Notes: generated from the letters alone by a model not told the origin. 64,000 nucleotides of DNA from Paenibacillus taiwanensis DSM 18679 (GCF_000425125.1 NZ_KE384307.1:920966-984965), one strand, 5' to 3'; shown: positions 35,250-45,363, counted from the stretch's first letter. Made by a program: numbers and translations.

Positions 35250-36383
35250 ATGAATATTTTACAGGCTTTGTTTTTCCCTCCGGAACAACCGGGTGGGGTC
35301 TCCTCCATGGTTCCTTATATTTTAGAGCGGTTTCAGACGCCAAACTGGGAAATGGAGCTGTTCTCACTTCCGAAGCGTATTCGAGGCAAGGGCTCGGAGC
35401 AGCTAACATTTGCAACTTTTGACTGGACGGCATACGGAAATTGTCCAATCGTTCAAAAGTACATGCAGACGTATCGTGACTATGTATGGTGGACGAAACT
35501 GCGCATCCAGAAATCATATGATCTTATACATGCCCATCATCCGATTGCGGCATTAGCGATGAAGCGGTTATTTCCTGATACGCCAATTGTGATGACACTT
35601 CACTCCAGCTTTGAGCGCGAGCTCATCCTGAACGGGAAGATCCAAGCGGATGGGCCTGAGCACCGTTTTCTGACCGCATTGTATCGAGAGCTTGAGTATC
35701 AAGTCGATGAGATGATGACCGTGTCAGAGGCCTTTAAACGTTATTTGACCAATTATGTGGAACAGGTCGATCGAATTACAGTATTGCCGAATGGATTCGA
35801 TGAGAAACGATTTAAGCCGATTGCACATGACAACGCTGTTCCGCAGCTCATTACAGTGTCTCGACTTGTACCAGCTAAAGGAATGGACATATTGCTCGAA
35901 GCCTGTGCGGAGTTAAAAAGGCGCGGGCATGCTTATGTGTTACATATTATTGGTGACGGCCCCATAAGGGAACAATTAGAGCAGATGGCGCAGCGACTCG
36001 GTATTTATGATGAGACCATTTTTTATGGATATATGCTTCACCCTGAGGAATTTATGCCATTCGCGGATATCTTTGTCCTGCCTTCACGGGCGGAAGCTTT
36101 TGGGTCCGTTTTTGCAGAGGCAGCTCTCTGTTGGCTTGCGCTGGTTGGAACCGCTGTAGGTGGAATTCCTGAGCAGATTGAAGATGGTGTCAATGGGCTG
36201 CTTGTCCCGCCCAATCAGCCGATTGCCTTGTGTGATGCGTTGGAGCGTGTCATGATGGATTCTTCTTTCCGTTATGAGCTGGCGCGAGCAGCATGGACCA
36301 AAGCAAAGCAAACCTACTCGTTAAGCCGAATTGTGAATGAATTAAAGTGCACTTATGTCAAATACAAACCTGTATCCGAATAA
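35250..36383 (+). CDS. GT4 family glycosyltransferase (spore-coat CotSA/YtcC-like)
   Basis: A 377-residue retaining GT-B enzyme. N-terminal acceptor domain begins FFPPEQPGGVSSMV. The C-terminal nucleotide-sugar domain carries LITVSRLVPAKGMDILLEA and the EX7E region around PSRAEAFGSVFAEA. Donor and acceptor are unknown; related enzymes decorate spore coats or cell-wall polymers. AAAAGGAGG lies 6 bases before ATG 35250, which is preferred over an upstream in-frame ATG at 35214. Single gene with its own terminator. Confidence 0.88.
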   Translation: MNILQALFFPPEQPGGVSSMVPYILERFQTPNWEMELFSLPKRIRGKGSEQLTFATFDWTAYGNCPIVQKYMQTYRDYVWWTKLRIQKSYDLIHAHHPIAALAMKRLFPDTPIVMTLHSSFERELILNGKIQADGPEHRFLTALYRELEYQVDEMMTVSEAFKRYLTNYVEQVDRITVLPNGFDEKRFKPIAHDNAVPQLITVSRLVPAKGMDILLEACAELKRRGHAYVLHIIGDGPIREQLEQMAQRLGIYDETIFYGYMLHPEEFMPFADIFVLPSRAEAFGSVFAEAALCWLALVGTAVGGIPEQIEDGVNGLLVPPNQPIALCDALERVMMDSSFRYELARAAWTKAKQTYSLSRIVNELKCTYVKYKPVSE

Positions 36384-36391
36384 ATTGAAAG

Positions 36392-36419
36392 ACCGACATG
36401 ATGGGGGTGTCGGTTTTTT
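36392..36419 (+). terminator. Terminator of the GT4 gene
   Basis: ACCGACA at 36392-36398 pairs with TGTCGGT at 36408-36414, followed by a run of Ts to 36419. Confidence 0.85.
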
Positions 36420-36616
36420 CGTGTCTTTTAACAACAACGGCGATGGCGACACTTTCGAGTAGGGTTGATCCTAATTTAGGGATATACATCTGGGGGATTA
36501 CATTGTAAATCGTAAACAACGAAGAATGGCGTACGTGTGTTCTTGTTGTTTCGGATACGTTATAATAAGGGCAGTTCATGTAGTAAGAACTTGGCAGCGA
36601 GGAAAGGAATAGGTTT

Positions 36617-37960
36617 ATGATCCGCAAATTAAGATTTGTACATGCAGCTGACTTACATCTCGACAGCCCTTTCAAAGGGCTTGTTCATATACCTGATACA
36701 TTACGGGAACAGGTGGTTGCCTCCACATTTCAGGCATGGGACCAATTGGTCGAGCTTGCGATCCAGAAGCAAGCGGACGCCGTGTTATTGTGCGGGGATA
36801 TGCACGATGGTGCCCACAGGTCACTTCGCGCACAGTGGCGATTACAGCAAGGGTTGGAGCGATTGTGCAGCGCAGGTGTACGTGTGTTTATGATTCATGG
36901 AAATCACGACCCTTTAACGCCGGATAGCAAATGGAACTGGCCGGTGGGGGTTACAGTGATGGGAGTCGAGCAGTCGGAAAGTCATTTTATTCAGAACCGT
37001 CGTGGAGAACGGGTAGCTGTCGTAACAGGAATGTCATATGGATCACAGGCTGTGTATACAAATCTGGCGTCTTTATACCCGTCTGAACCTGAGAAGCATG
37101 CTGTGCGGAGAGAAGACGACGCTGAGTCGAATAGCTATTCTACACGGTCTGAACTGTTTCGAATCGGCATGCTGCACGGTACACTTGACGGGCGAGAGGA
37201 TCATGATCCCTACGCGCCTTGTTCGAAGCAAGAGTTGATAGCTAAGCGTTATCATTATTGGGCGCTCGGTCATATTCATAAGCGAGAAATTGTGAATGAA
37301 TATCCACATGTAGTGTACCCTGGAAATTTACAAGGTAGACATGTCAAAGAATCAGGGGAAAAGGGTGCATATGTCGTTGATGTGGAGCACGATAATCGGG
37401 TATCCATGCAATTTTACCCCTTAGAACTAGTCCGATGGGTGGATTGCAGCATCGCAATAGAAGCAGTTAGTTCCAGACAAGAGATGTCGGACTTGCTGTT
37501 AACTTCGTTGGACGAGATGAGACAAGCCGCTGAAGGTCGGACGACACTTGCACGTGTTACACTGACTGGTCGAACGTCAATCCATCATGAGCTCACTTCT
37601 GGAACATTATTAAAAGAATTGGAAGAAACGTGGAAAGAAGCAGAAGAAGTGCGGCTGGAACAGTTGGAGTCCTGTGTATGGCCCGTCCAATTCCGAGTCG
37701 ACAGTCGTGCAGTTTCGAATATGGAGGCATGGCGAGAATCGGAGCATTTTATAGGGGATCTTGTACGAATGGCACAAACACACGCTAATCTTTCAGATGA
37801 TAGACATGCCCTCATAGACGAAGCATTAGCACCTTTACTACAGCAGAGGCGGCTTGTGCAATGGCTGGAGGAACAGTCGGAATCGGCTCGTGTTGCATGG
37901 TTGGATGAGGCGATGCATCTTGCTGTGGGGCTGTTGGAGGGGGAACTGGATAAGAAATGA
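36617..37960 (+). CDS. yhaO: SbcD/Mre11-like metallophosphoesterase (YhaO)
   Basis: A 447-residue nuclease subunit with calcineurin-like phosphoesterase motifs in order: ADLHLDSPF, CGDMHDG, GNHD, and GHIHK near the end of the core (about 1-270). A C-terminal capping region follows. It forms an SbcCD-like DNA end-processing complex with YhaN, encoded directly after it (ATGA overlap of 4 bases). The -10-like TATAAT lies about 55 bases upstream. Confidence 0.9.
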   Translation: MIRKLRFVHAADLHLDSPFKGLVHIPDTLREQVVASTFQAWDQLVELAIQKQADAVLLCGDMHDGAHRSLRAQWRLQQGLERLCSAGVRVFMIHGNHDPLTPDSKWNWPVGVTVMGVEQSESHFIQNRRGERVAVVTGMSYGSQAVYTNLASLYPSEPEKHAVRREDDAESNSYSTRSELFRIGMLHGTLDGREDHDPYAPCSKQELIAKRYHYWALGHIHKREIVNEYPHVVYPGNLQGRHVKESGEKGAYVVDVEHDNRVSMQFYPLELVRWVDCSIAIEAVSSRQEMSDLLLTSLDEMRQAAEGRTTLARVTLTGRTSIHHELTSGTLLKELEETWKEAEEVRLEQLESCVWPVQFRVDSRAVSNMEAWRESEHFIGDLVRMAQTHANLSDDRHALIDEALAPLLQQRRLVQWLEEQSESARVAWLDEAMHLAVGLLEGELDKK

Positions 37961-40900
37961 GAATTGAGAGAATCGATATCCAATCTTTTGGTTCCCTTCA
38001 ACAATATTCGCTTGAGTTCCCTGCGGCAAAATTAGCGGTTATTGTAGGTCCAAATGAGGCTGGGAAAAGTACACTTGCTGCCTTTATTCGAGCGATGCTG
38101 TATGGTCTCCCGCGTCGTCATCACACGGAGGGGGACAAATATGATTCTTTAGATGGTTCACCTATCGGAGGGCGAATGTCGGTCTTGGATGACGCAGGCG
38201 GACGATGGCAAATTGAAAGATTACAGCGATCACAAGGTATTTTTGAGTCGATCCAGTATATACAGGCTGATGGACAAGTGCTAGGAAGACAGCAATCGGA
38301 TATGGAGAAAGAACTGCTTGGCGGATTAAACAGCGAAATGTATGGGAAGCTTTTTGCTATTACATTGGATGAGCTGCATACAATTCATACGCTTCAAGGG
38401 GATGATCTTCGCGCTCATCTTTACGATACGGGGTTTGACACGGTGTCTTCTATCGCACATAGTGAACGCTGGCTCCAACAAGAGATGGATAAGCTGTTTA
38501 AGCCACGTGGACGCACACAAGCGTTGTACTACACGCTGCAACATGTGGACGAGCTTGAGCGTAAACGGAAGGCAAGCATGAAGCATGTTCAAAGACTGGA
38601 CACGGCGAGGCGCGAACTGGATCATGCGAACGAGTCCATTGCGGACCAGTTGACGGAGCGTGTCGAGCTGCGACAAGCGCTTGCACTTGCAGAACGTGCA
38701 CTACATATCAGTGATGCCTGGATTAAGCTCGTGGCTGTAAGAAGTGAATTAGAAGCGCTGCCAGAGATGTCAGACTGGCAGCCGTTTTGGACTGAACGAT
38801 GGCAGCGACTGCTTCAGTCGAGGCAAGCAGTTGAAGCCCGAATTCGCCAGTTGGAAGAGAAGCAACGTCACGTGATGCATCAGCTCCAAGTTGTTAAGCC
38901 AGACGTGAGCTTGCTTGCTCATACGGCAGAAATTAATCGTTTATGCGGCATATATGAGACAGCCAATGTCTGGGTACAAGAAGCCGGCGAAATTAGAACG
39001 GAACGGGAGCTGGCGGAAGACGAGTTATGGCGGCTTGCAAGGCTGACGGATCGACACTGGACGCCGGAGATGTTGTTAACTAGTGATATGTCACAGTCCG
39101 TTCTTGAATCTGTGCGAGCGCAAGGAAAACAGTTGGAGCAATTGACTGCACAAGTGGAACGAATGGCAGAGGCAAAGGCGCGTGCGGTCCGAGAATATAG
39201 TGTTGTCGTAGAATCGAAGCATCAAGCAGCAATAGGGATGGACCAGCATCAAGTACGAGGTGTGCTAGACAGTGGGTTCTCACCAGAGGAGACACTTCTG
39301 CAAGCCATCCACCGGAAGCGGGATAGGCTGCAACAGGCTGTGCAGCTCATTATGACACGTCAAATTAACAACCCAACTCACGTCATGGAGCCAACACGAG
39401 GTGCTGCTACTGGTATTGCAAGCAAAGGCTGGTTAACATGGCTTATCGCCATTGTAGCCGTTGCTGCCGCTGCTGCGTTGGCTGTTACAGGTCAGCGGAT
39501 AGGTGCCGGAGTTATCTTGTTGTTTGGTGCTTTATCAAGTGCATTGTTTTGGATCAGTCGTCCACGGATAACCTCGCGCGAACAAAGCCGCGTGGTTGGT
39601 CGGGGAGATGCGGACAAGGTTCAGCAGGCTGAACAAGATGCATCGCAGTTAGAAAAACAACTGGCAGATGTACTAAGCGCTTTGACTCGTGTAAGGCCAT
39701 ACAAGGATCATGAGTCTGATAGCCAGTATATTAAAGTAACGGCTAATTATGAATTGAGCGGCCACGATCGCGCTCGTCCTGTTCCTTTCCCTGGGGAACT
39801 GGGTAACCCTTTAAAGGGGGAAGCGGTCCATGAACTGGGAGGGATTCTGCTTCAACGACTGGAGAAGCTGAATGCTGCTATTGATGCAGTGGAAGCTTGG
39901 ATGCGCGAACGAGATCGTCTTGTGCAACGACATCAAGCGACTTTAGATGCTGAGCAGTCGGCCAAACGATTCGTAGAGGCGGCAGAGCAGGATGTTTCAC
40001 AGGCGACTAAGCAGCTTAACGCATGTTCCGGCGCCTGGCAGCAGTGGTTGAACGCTCGGCGGCTGCCAGCACACTGGAGCCCGCCAAGCGTCATGGAGCA
40101 CTTCCGCCGCGTCGAGCAGGCGGCCGAGTGCCAGCGGCAGCGTGAACGGCTGCGCGCGCGTGAACAGCGTGTACTAGCACAAGTGCGCGAGTACACCGGC
40201 GCTTGCGCAAGGCTTGCCGCAGCCGTACGAGACATATCAGCAGCTGCCAGTGAAGCCGGCACTGATGTGTCTCTGCTTGTCGGCTCGCCAGGGCCAGCTG
40301 CATCCGCCGTCGCAGTCGTGCCGGACGCTATGTCGCCTGTGTGGGGCAAGCCTGCTGTCACGCCAGAGATGGTATCGCTTTTATTAGGTGAGCTAAGCGA
40401 GTCAGACACGGAGGAGTCTTTGGCAAGCGTGTTGAGCTTAACGCATTCTATTTTGTTTACGCTGCGTGAGCGAATCGAGCAGGAGGAGCGTGAGGCGGCT
40501 CTCGAACGGCAATTAAAGCATACGCTCACAGACGCTGACGAAGAGCACCGTCAGGCTTTGGCGGAGCTAGCCGTGATGCAAACCAAGCTTAATGAGCTGT
40601 ACGCTGAAGCGGGGGTACAGGATGAAGAAGCGTTCGCGCAGGCGCAAAGTCATGCAGAGCGATACATGTATGGCAGCGAATTGCTGCGTGAACTGGAAGC
40701 TGCCTGTTATCGAGGAGGTGCGCGTGACGCTTTTGCACCTGTAGAGGAGCTTCTTGTACAATTCGATGCTCGAGAGCTGGAGGAGCAACGAAACCAACTG
40801 CTGCATCGTATGGACATTATAGATGGTGAGATACGAGATAGTGAGCAGCGCGTAGGCAGGCTGCAGCAAGAAGTGGAAAGGTTAAAGCTGGAAGTGGAAG

Positions 40901-41427
40901 GTGAGCAGTGGCAGCAGCAGTTGGCAGATTTAGAAAGTGAGCTGCACGAGCAAGCGAGCAAGTATGCCGTGTATGCATTAGCCAAGACGTTGATCCGGCG
41001 CACACGTCAACAGTATGAGGAAGAAAAGCAGCCATTTGTCTTTAAGCGTGCCGGAGACTATTTCCGTGATATGACGGCTGGCAAATACGTTCGAATCGTA
41101 TCCCCGCTAGGCACGCAGCGTATCGTCGTAGAACATCAAGATGGTAGACTGCTTGATAGTTCTCGATTGAGTCGCGGTACGGCGGAGCAGGTGTACTTAG
41201 CGATGCGTTTTGCTTTGGCGGAAGTATTGTCGGAGCGTGTGGCGCTGCCATTTATTTGGGATGACATTTTGGTCAACTTTGACGAGCAGCGATTGTTGCA
41301 GACTATCGGCTGCATGCCATCTATTTTGTGTCAGCATCAAATAATTTGGACTACATGTCATTCCTATATGGTAGAGCTGATTGCAAAAGTGATACCAGAC
41401 GTACACGTACACATCATGAAACTATAA
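37957..41427 (+). CDS. yhaN: Rad50/SbcC-like ATPase with internal membrane hairpin (YhaN)
   Basis: An 1156-residue SMC-like ATPase. Walker A is GPNEAGKST (31-39). Long coiled coils (about 190-440 and 560-1010) enclose a hydrophobic double segment (about 490-530), a feature of YhaN that distinguishes it from SbcC. The signature LSRGTAEQVYLAMRFALAE and Walker B LPFIWDDILVNFD are near the end. No zinc-hook CxxC is visible at the coil apex; the membrane hairpin sits there instead. Bases 40020-40330 are visibly G+C richer than the rest. Forms an operon with yhaO. Confidence 0.9.
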   Translation: MRIERIDIQSFGSLQQYSLEFPAAKLAVIVGPNEAGKSTLAAFIRAMLYGLPRRHHTEGDKYDSLDGSPIGGRMSVLDDAGGRWQIERLQRSQGIFESIQYIQADGQVLGRQQSDMEKELLGGLNSEMYGKLFAITLDELHTIHTLQGDDLRAHLYDTGFDTVSSIAHSERWLQQEMDKLFKPRGRTQALYYTLQHVDELERKRKASMKHVQRLDTARRELDHANESIADQLTERVELRQALALAERALHISDAWIKLVAVRSELEALPEMSDWQPFWTERWQRLLQSRQAVEARIRQLEEKQRHVMHQLQVVKPDVSLLAHTAEINRLCGIYETANVWVQEAGEIRTERELAEDELWRLARLTDRHWTPEMLLTSDMSQSVLESVRAQGKQLEQLTAQVERMAEAKARAVREYSVVVESKHQAAIGMDQHQVRGVLDSGFSPEETLLQAIHRKRDRLQQAVQLIMTRQINNPTHVMEPTRGAATGIASKGWLTWLIAIVAVAAAAALAVTGQRIGAGVILLFGALSSALFWISRPRITSREQSRVVGRGDADKVQQAEQDASQLEKQLADVLSALTRVRPYKDHESDSQYIKVTANYELSGHDRARPVPFPGELGNPLKGEAVHELGGILLQRLEKLNAAIDAVEAWMRERDRLVQRHQATLDAEQSAKRFVEAAEQDVSQATKQLNACSGAWQQWLNARRLPAHWSPPSVMEHFRRVEQAAECQRQRERLRAREQRVLAQVREYTGACARLAAAVRDISAAASEAGTDVSLLVGSPGPAASAVAVVPDAMSPVWGKPAVTPEMVSLLLGELSESDTEESLASVLSLTHSILFTLRERIEQEEREAALERQLKHTLTDADEEHRQALAELAVMQTKLNELYAEAGVQDEEAFAQAQSHAERYMYGSELLRELEAACYRGGARDAFAPVEELLVQFDARELEEQRNQLLHRMDIIDGEIRDSEQRVGRLQQEVERLKLEVEGEQWQQQLADLESELHEQASKYAVYALAKTLIRRTRQQYEEEKQPFVFKRAGDYFRDMTAGKYVRIVSPLGTQRIVVEHQDGRLLDSSRLSRGTAEQVYLAMRFALAEVLSERVALPFIWDDILVNFDEQRLLQTIGCMPSILCQHQIIWTTCHSYMVELIAKVIPDVHVHIMKL

Positions 41428-41438
41428 AAATTTAACGT

Positions 41439-41468
41439 AAACCTCGCGGCTGTTTAAGCGCGAGGTTT
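41439..41468. terminator. Bidirectional terminator overlapping the ykvI stop
   Basis: AAACCTCGCG at 41439-41448 pairs with CGCGAGGTTT at 41459-41468. The 3' arm is inside the last codons of the convergent gene. Confidence 0.7.
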
Positions 41469-42578
41469 ATGCTTTTGTTCGGATATCCAAGCCCATTTAC
41501 TTTTGGGGGGAGTTTCGACTGGAGGTATTGGCTGATGTGGAGTAGGCTTGTTCATCGGCAAGCGAATTAACAGAACGAGCCAGACGACGCTAAACAACCC
41601 GAATAACGGATATAAATAAGATACTAAAGGCTTAAATCCAAATTGGCTCATCAAATAACAAAACAGCATAATAATAGCGATGATCCATTTTGAGGGGATC
41701 TGGATTCTATGTTTGAGCTGTAGGGTGATTCCAAATATGTCGGCAATAAATGTCGTGAAAATTTCGGAAAAAATAAGCACGATATAAATCATTTGGATCG
41801 CAAGCCCTAATCCGTATGCAATATGTCCCATAGGGATGTCGTATTGCATAATGCCTGGCATATGAGCGGATAAGGCAAAGTGGCCGGCAAATAGCATACA
41901 ACCGATCAGTATCCCGCCGATCCAGCCTCCCCACCTGATACAGCGCTCATCGGGCATCGAGGCACCTAGAGGAACAAGTACAGCTTGCGCCATAGCTAGA
42001 TTAAAAGCACCGTACAAGAGGGATGAGGACCAAGCTGCATACAGCGGTTTATCAGTTACTAAAGTAAATGCCTGCATCGTATTAGGCAGCTCAATGGTGT
42101 GCCACATAATAAAAATGGTAAAAAGCAGCATAGTGGGCACGACGATGGAGTTCAGATGAAGAATGGCATTCATGCCGCGATTGATGACCCAATAGGACGC
42201 TACAATCGTTATGAGCAGACCTGTTTGGTAATGCAAATGGAGATGCTCATGGAACACAGAGCCGGCACCGGCAAGCATGACACTGTTTACAAGGACTAGA
42301 ACTATTAATGTAAATACACTAATATGACGACCAACGCGGGGGCCAAATAAGGTCGTGTTTACATCCTCATAGGAGCGTGCTTTGATTCGGTGAGATATAA
42401 GCATCAATTTTGTACCTAGCCAAATAAAGATTCCAGTCGCAATCAGAATCGTAAATGGAGCTACCTTGCCGAACTTTGTGAAAAATTGGATAATTTCTTG
42501 ACCTGTGGCGAACCCAGCTCCCACGACGGTTCCGATATAAGTAAACGAGATTTGAAGCACTCGCAGCATAAACTTCAT
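41454..42578 (-). CDS. ykvI: YkvI family membrane transporter
   Basis: A 374-residue protein with about ten membrane segments and the early motif GTVVGAGFATGQEIIQFF, typical of the LeuT-fold amino acid transporter relatives grouped as YkvI. Polar C-terminal tail. Substrate unknown. AAAGGAG lies upstream of the ATG (minus strand). Divergent from the DedA gene. Confidence 0.85.
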   Translation of the reverse strand: MKFMLRVLQISFTYIGTVVGAGFATGQEIIQFFTKFGKVAPFTILIATGIFIWLGTKLMLISHRIKARSYEDVNTTLFGPRVGRHISVFTLIVLVLVNSVMLAGAGSVFHEHLHLHYQTGLLITIVASYWVINRGMNAILHLNSIVVPTMLLFTIFIMWHTIELPNTMQAFTLVTDKPLYAAWSSSLLYGAFNLAMAQAVLVPLGASMPDERCIRWGGWIGGILIGCMLFAGHFALSAHMPGIMQYDIPMGHIAYGLGLAIQMIYIVLIFSEIFTTFIADIFGITLQLKHRIQIPSKWIIAIIMLFCYLMSQFGFKPLVSYLYPLFGLFSVVWLVLLIRLPMNKPTPHQPIPPVETPPKSKWAWISEQKHKPRA

Positions 42579-42766
42579 TTTTGTAAGCTCCTTTCAACGC
42601 CTATCTAGGTGACGAACAGCTTGAAATTCAGGCTTGTACGGCACTATTAGACTGTATGCAGAAGCGTGAAAGGACATGCCTATCTAAATATGTTACAATA
42701 TTCCTGTTGTTTTAAAATAGCGGGAATTGAACGTGCGTTAGATGGTCATAAAGGGGAGGCGACACT

Positions 42767-43405
42767 ATGTCCGATATGATGTGGGTTATATCACATTATG
42801 GATATATGGCTTTATTCGTACTGTTGGCCCTGGGTATTGTAGGTCTGCCAGTGCCAGACGAGACGATTATGGTTTTTGTGGGCAGTTTAACGGCGAGTGG
42901 GCCGTTTCATTATATCAAGGCATTTATCGTTTGTTTACTGGGCAGCATGACGGGGATGTTAATTAGTTATACAGTAGGACGAAAAGTAGGCAAGCCACTG
43001 CTCGATCGTTATGGTAAATGGGTGAAGCTTACACCGCAGCGCTTGGCAAAGTCTGAGGCTTGGTTTAAAAAGTACGGCCCAATCAGTATTGCATTCGGAT
43101 ATTTTGTGCCAGGATTCAGACATTTGACTTGTTACTTTGCAGGTATGTCCCGTTTGAAGTTCCCTATTTATTTAGCATCTGCATTTGCAGGCGCTGTCAT
43201 ATGGGTAACGACGTTCCTAACACTTGGCCATTTTGTGGGCATGCATTGGAAAGAAACGGTGAAGTGGCTCCATCAGCAATTGGGACCAACACTTCTAATT
43301 GCGCTTGTTGTCGCTGGCTTAGTTACCTTGGTCTTGTTGCTAGTGCGTAAGAAGAAGCGGCAGCGTGCGTCACAGTCCAAGCAGGCAATTAATGAGCTGC
43401 AGTAA
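42767..43405 (+). CDS. DedA family membrane protein
   Basis: A 212-residue protein with the DedA/VTT fold: PVPDETIMVFVGSL at about 28-41, a membrane re-entrant region, and FGYFVPGFRHLTCYFAGM at about 110-127 with the conserved Pro, Gly and Arg. Several membrane segments and a basic tail. Members flip lipid carriers such as undecaprenyl phosphate or phosphatidylethanolamine. GGGGAGG precedes the ATG. Single gene. Confidence 0.9.
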   Translation: MSDMMWVISHYGYMALFVLLALGIVGLPVPDETIMVFVGSLTASGPFHYIKAFIVCLLGSMTGMLISYTVGRKVGKPLLDRYGKWVKLTPQRLAKSEAWFKKYGPISIAFGYFVPGFRHLTCYFAGMSRLKFPIYLASAFAGAVIWVTTFLTLGHFVGMHWKETVKWLHQQLGPTLLIALVVAGLVTLVLLLVRKKKRQRASQSKQAINELQ

Positions 43406-43462
43406 ATAGAGACAGGATGGTAATTCTTATATGCCACCTTGTAGTAGCGCATATAAATGCAA

Positions 43463-43496
43463 AACGCCTTGAGAACAATGGCAGTCTCAAGGCGTT
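43463..43496. terminator. Bidirectional terminator between the DedA and lipoprotein genes
   Basis: AACGCCTTGAGA at 43463-43474 pairs perfectly with 43485-43496. On the minus strand it is followed by TTTT. Confidence 0.85.
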
Positions 43497-43538
43497 ACGT
43501 ATCGAAACGGTCAGGCCATGTATCTAACGTGGCTCTGC

Positions 43539-44171
43539 TTAGGTGTGAAATAACTTGACCGATTGAATCTTGCTTGTCTTTGGGTCAAGGTCAAGTCGCA
43601 GCAGTGAATTGCCAGACTTATAACTCCATACATAGCCGGTATCTTGATCGGGCTTGCCAAGTGCTGTAACAGCGGAGGAATCGTGATCTCCAACTTTAAG
43701 ACCGATAATGCCAGTTGGAGTTCCTGAACCAGAAACTTCGATAAAGGCGACACGTCCTTTGGAGTTGCAGCCGAAAGAATAACCTTCATACTCAAGCACT
43801 TCTATCGGATCGGTCTCATCCATCGTATAACGTGCAGCGGGTGATCCCCACGCTTTAGTAACGTCCTGTTCTGTATCTGAAAGAGAAATGCCCTTTAGCT
43901 TCATGCTTTTACGATCGAAGTCAAATTCAGGATCATTATGGTTCGCCTGATCTGAAGGTGCATCCTTGGAACTGGATGCAATAGAAGTTTTCTCCGATTT
44001 CGTATGAGGCGAATCCTGAATGGAATTAGACGCTTCCTTGTGACTGGATAAAGCTTGATCTGGGGAGTGCGGGGGCAAACTGTCGTTTACGGATTGACAC
44101 CCAAGCGTTAAGGAGACGAACAATGCGCTCGCGACAAGCACTTGAACACTCTTCGTTATGGGTCGTTGCAT
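43539..44171 (-). CDS. Putative lipoprotein, DUF4309-like
   Basis: A 210-residue protein with a lipobox (SLTLGC, Cys at about 25), a Ser/His/Asp-rich unstructured linker (about 26-80), and a globular domain (about 85-210). The domain has two similar halves, each with a short helix then ..GSP..RYTMD or ..GKPD..TGYVWSY, as in DUF4309/SmpA-BamE-like folds. Probably anchored on the outer face of the membrane. Function unknown. AAGGAGG precedes the ATG. Confidence 0.75.
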   Translation of the reverse strand: MQRPITKSVQVLVASALFVSLTLGCQSVNDSLPPHSPDQALSSHKEASNSIQDSPHTKSEKTSIASSSKDAPSDQANHNDPEFDFDRKSMKLKGISLSDTEQDVTKAWGSPAARYTMDETDPIEVLEYEGYSFGCNSKGRVAFIEVSGSGTPTGIIGLKVGDHDSSAVTALGKPDQDTGYVWSYKSGNSLLRLDLDPKTSKIQSVKLFHT

Positions 44172-44441
44172 CTTTTTGGTTCCTCCTTTACCGCCTCGCG
44201 ACGGACATACATCATATTACCCTGTTACAAATATGTGAATCAACTTCAGCCTGAGGTTGAATTGGTGCAAAATAAACGTTAAGGGGCTTTTATTCCTAGA
44301 AAGCACCCATTTTTCATGCTCTACATTAGTAAGACGTGATTCCCGCCCATTTGTTGCAGTGAACTAAATAAAAAGTCTGCTTTTCTCCTTTGACGCAAAT
44401 AGCATATAATAAGAGTAAGTGTTGAGAGGGGGGCGAAGAGG

Positions 44442-44768
44442 ATGGTTCATGAGCCGACGGCTGAGTTTCTGCAAGGTAAAGTATCGGATGCGAAGGTGCA
44501 TTTTGAACGCGCGCTTGATTGTAAGCATACAGAGTTCGATGACCTGTACCCATATATGATTGAACACCCGCAATTTTTTTGGTACAAACGCTATGTGGCG
44601 TGGTCAGAATTGCTGACAGTGGTCAAACTATGTAACGAACTGAATGTAGCGTGGCGTCAATTATTTTCGGTACAGCAGGCAGATTATATCGAGAAGCGAG
44701 TGATGTCAGCCAAAGTGCTGGATTACTGGTTTGAGAAGAACGATTCGCGCGAACACGTAGGACATTAA
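44442..44768 (+). CDS. Small unknown protein (108 aa)
   Basis: A 108-residue soluble, aromatic-rich protein (HPQFFWYKRYVAWSELL, KVLDYWFEKND), apparently helical. No domain recognised. The purine-rich GAGGGGGGCGAAGAGG runs up to the ATG. Probably a genus-level conserved gene. The 270 bases before it contain only low-complexity and promoter-like sequence. Confidence 0.6.
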   Translation: MVHEPTAEFLQGKVSDAKVHFERALDCKHTEFDDLYPYMIEHPQFFWYKRYVAWSELLTVVKLCNELNVAWRQLFSVQQADYIEKRVMSAKVLDYWFEKNDSREHVGH

Positions 44769-44884
44769 TTAAAACATGTTCAAGGATTAGCGGGACGATA
44801 GTTATGGACCTGTGGATTAGCTTGCCGCAGGTCCTTCGTATATACAAGAGACCATTAGCATAATAGGCATAAGGAGGAATCGAC

Positions 44885-45112
44885 ATGATGGACGAGCAGT
44901 TATTAGATCAGTATCGGCAGCAGGGCGCACTTGTGCGTGTGGTGCGTGATCTATTGGAAATAAATGATGTTAAAGGAATCGTCGTTGCGTGGGATGACGA
45001 CAGTATAATGATTAGGAAGCCGAACCGACGTATTGTGAAGTTGAAGCGCTCCTACCTCGTGCAACCGATTGATGAGCCGCGTAAGCTGCCCCCAGGTTTG
45101 TTGGAACAATAA
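44885..45112 (+). CDS. Small unknown protein (75 aa)
   Basis: A 75-residue protein with a helical start (MMDEQLLDQYRQQGALVRVV) then a beta-rich core (GIVVAWDDDSIMIRKPNRRIVKLKRS without gaps in hydrophobic alternation) and a Pro-rich end. The core resembles a small SH3/Hfq-like barrel, but no family is claimed. AAGGAGG lies 6 bases before tandem ATGs at 44885/44888. It lies just before the tRNA genes. Confidence 0.65.
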   Translation: MMDEQLLDQYRQQGALVRVVRDLLEINDVKGIVVAWDDDSIMIRKPNRRIVKLKRSYLVQPIDEPRKLPPGLLEQ

Positions 45113-45276
45113 GTTGCTGTAGAAGAAATTGTGTAGGGTAAGGCTGTAGTGAACAGCCCCTTGAGCTAGCCAGCAATGAGAAATATATTGCAAGGATGGG
45201 ATAAGTATGATAGTATATGTTTCCTAGCCCAATTGTTATGGTTCATGAATGTGGCTAGTTATTACATGTTATACAT

Positions 45277-45363
45277 GCAGTCATGGCGGAATTGGCAGAC
45301 GCGCTAGATTCAGGTTCTAGTGCCCGCAAGGGCGTGGAGGTTCGAGTCCTCTTGACTGCACCA
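45277..45363 (+). tRNA. tRNA-Leu (anticodon CAG), copy 1
   Basis: Full class II cloverleaf. Acceptor GCAGTCA pairs with TGACTGC. The anticodon stem CTAGA/TCTAG holds the loop TTCAGGT (anticodon CAG). A long variable arm (GCCCGCAAGGGC), the T-arm GGTTCGAGTCC, and an encoded CCA end complete it. Confidence 0.96.

Noticed and set aside
39933-40529. Long open frame on the minus strand inside yhaN (198 codons, Ser/Arg/Cys-rich)
   Set aside because: It is a shadow of the G+C-rich yhaN segment, with no ribosome site and no protein-like pattern.
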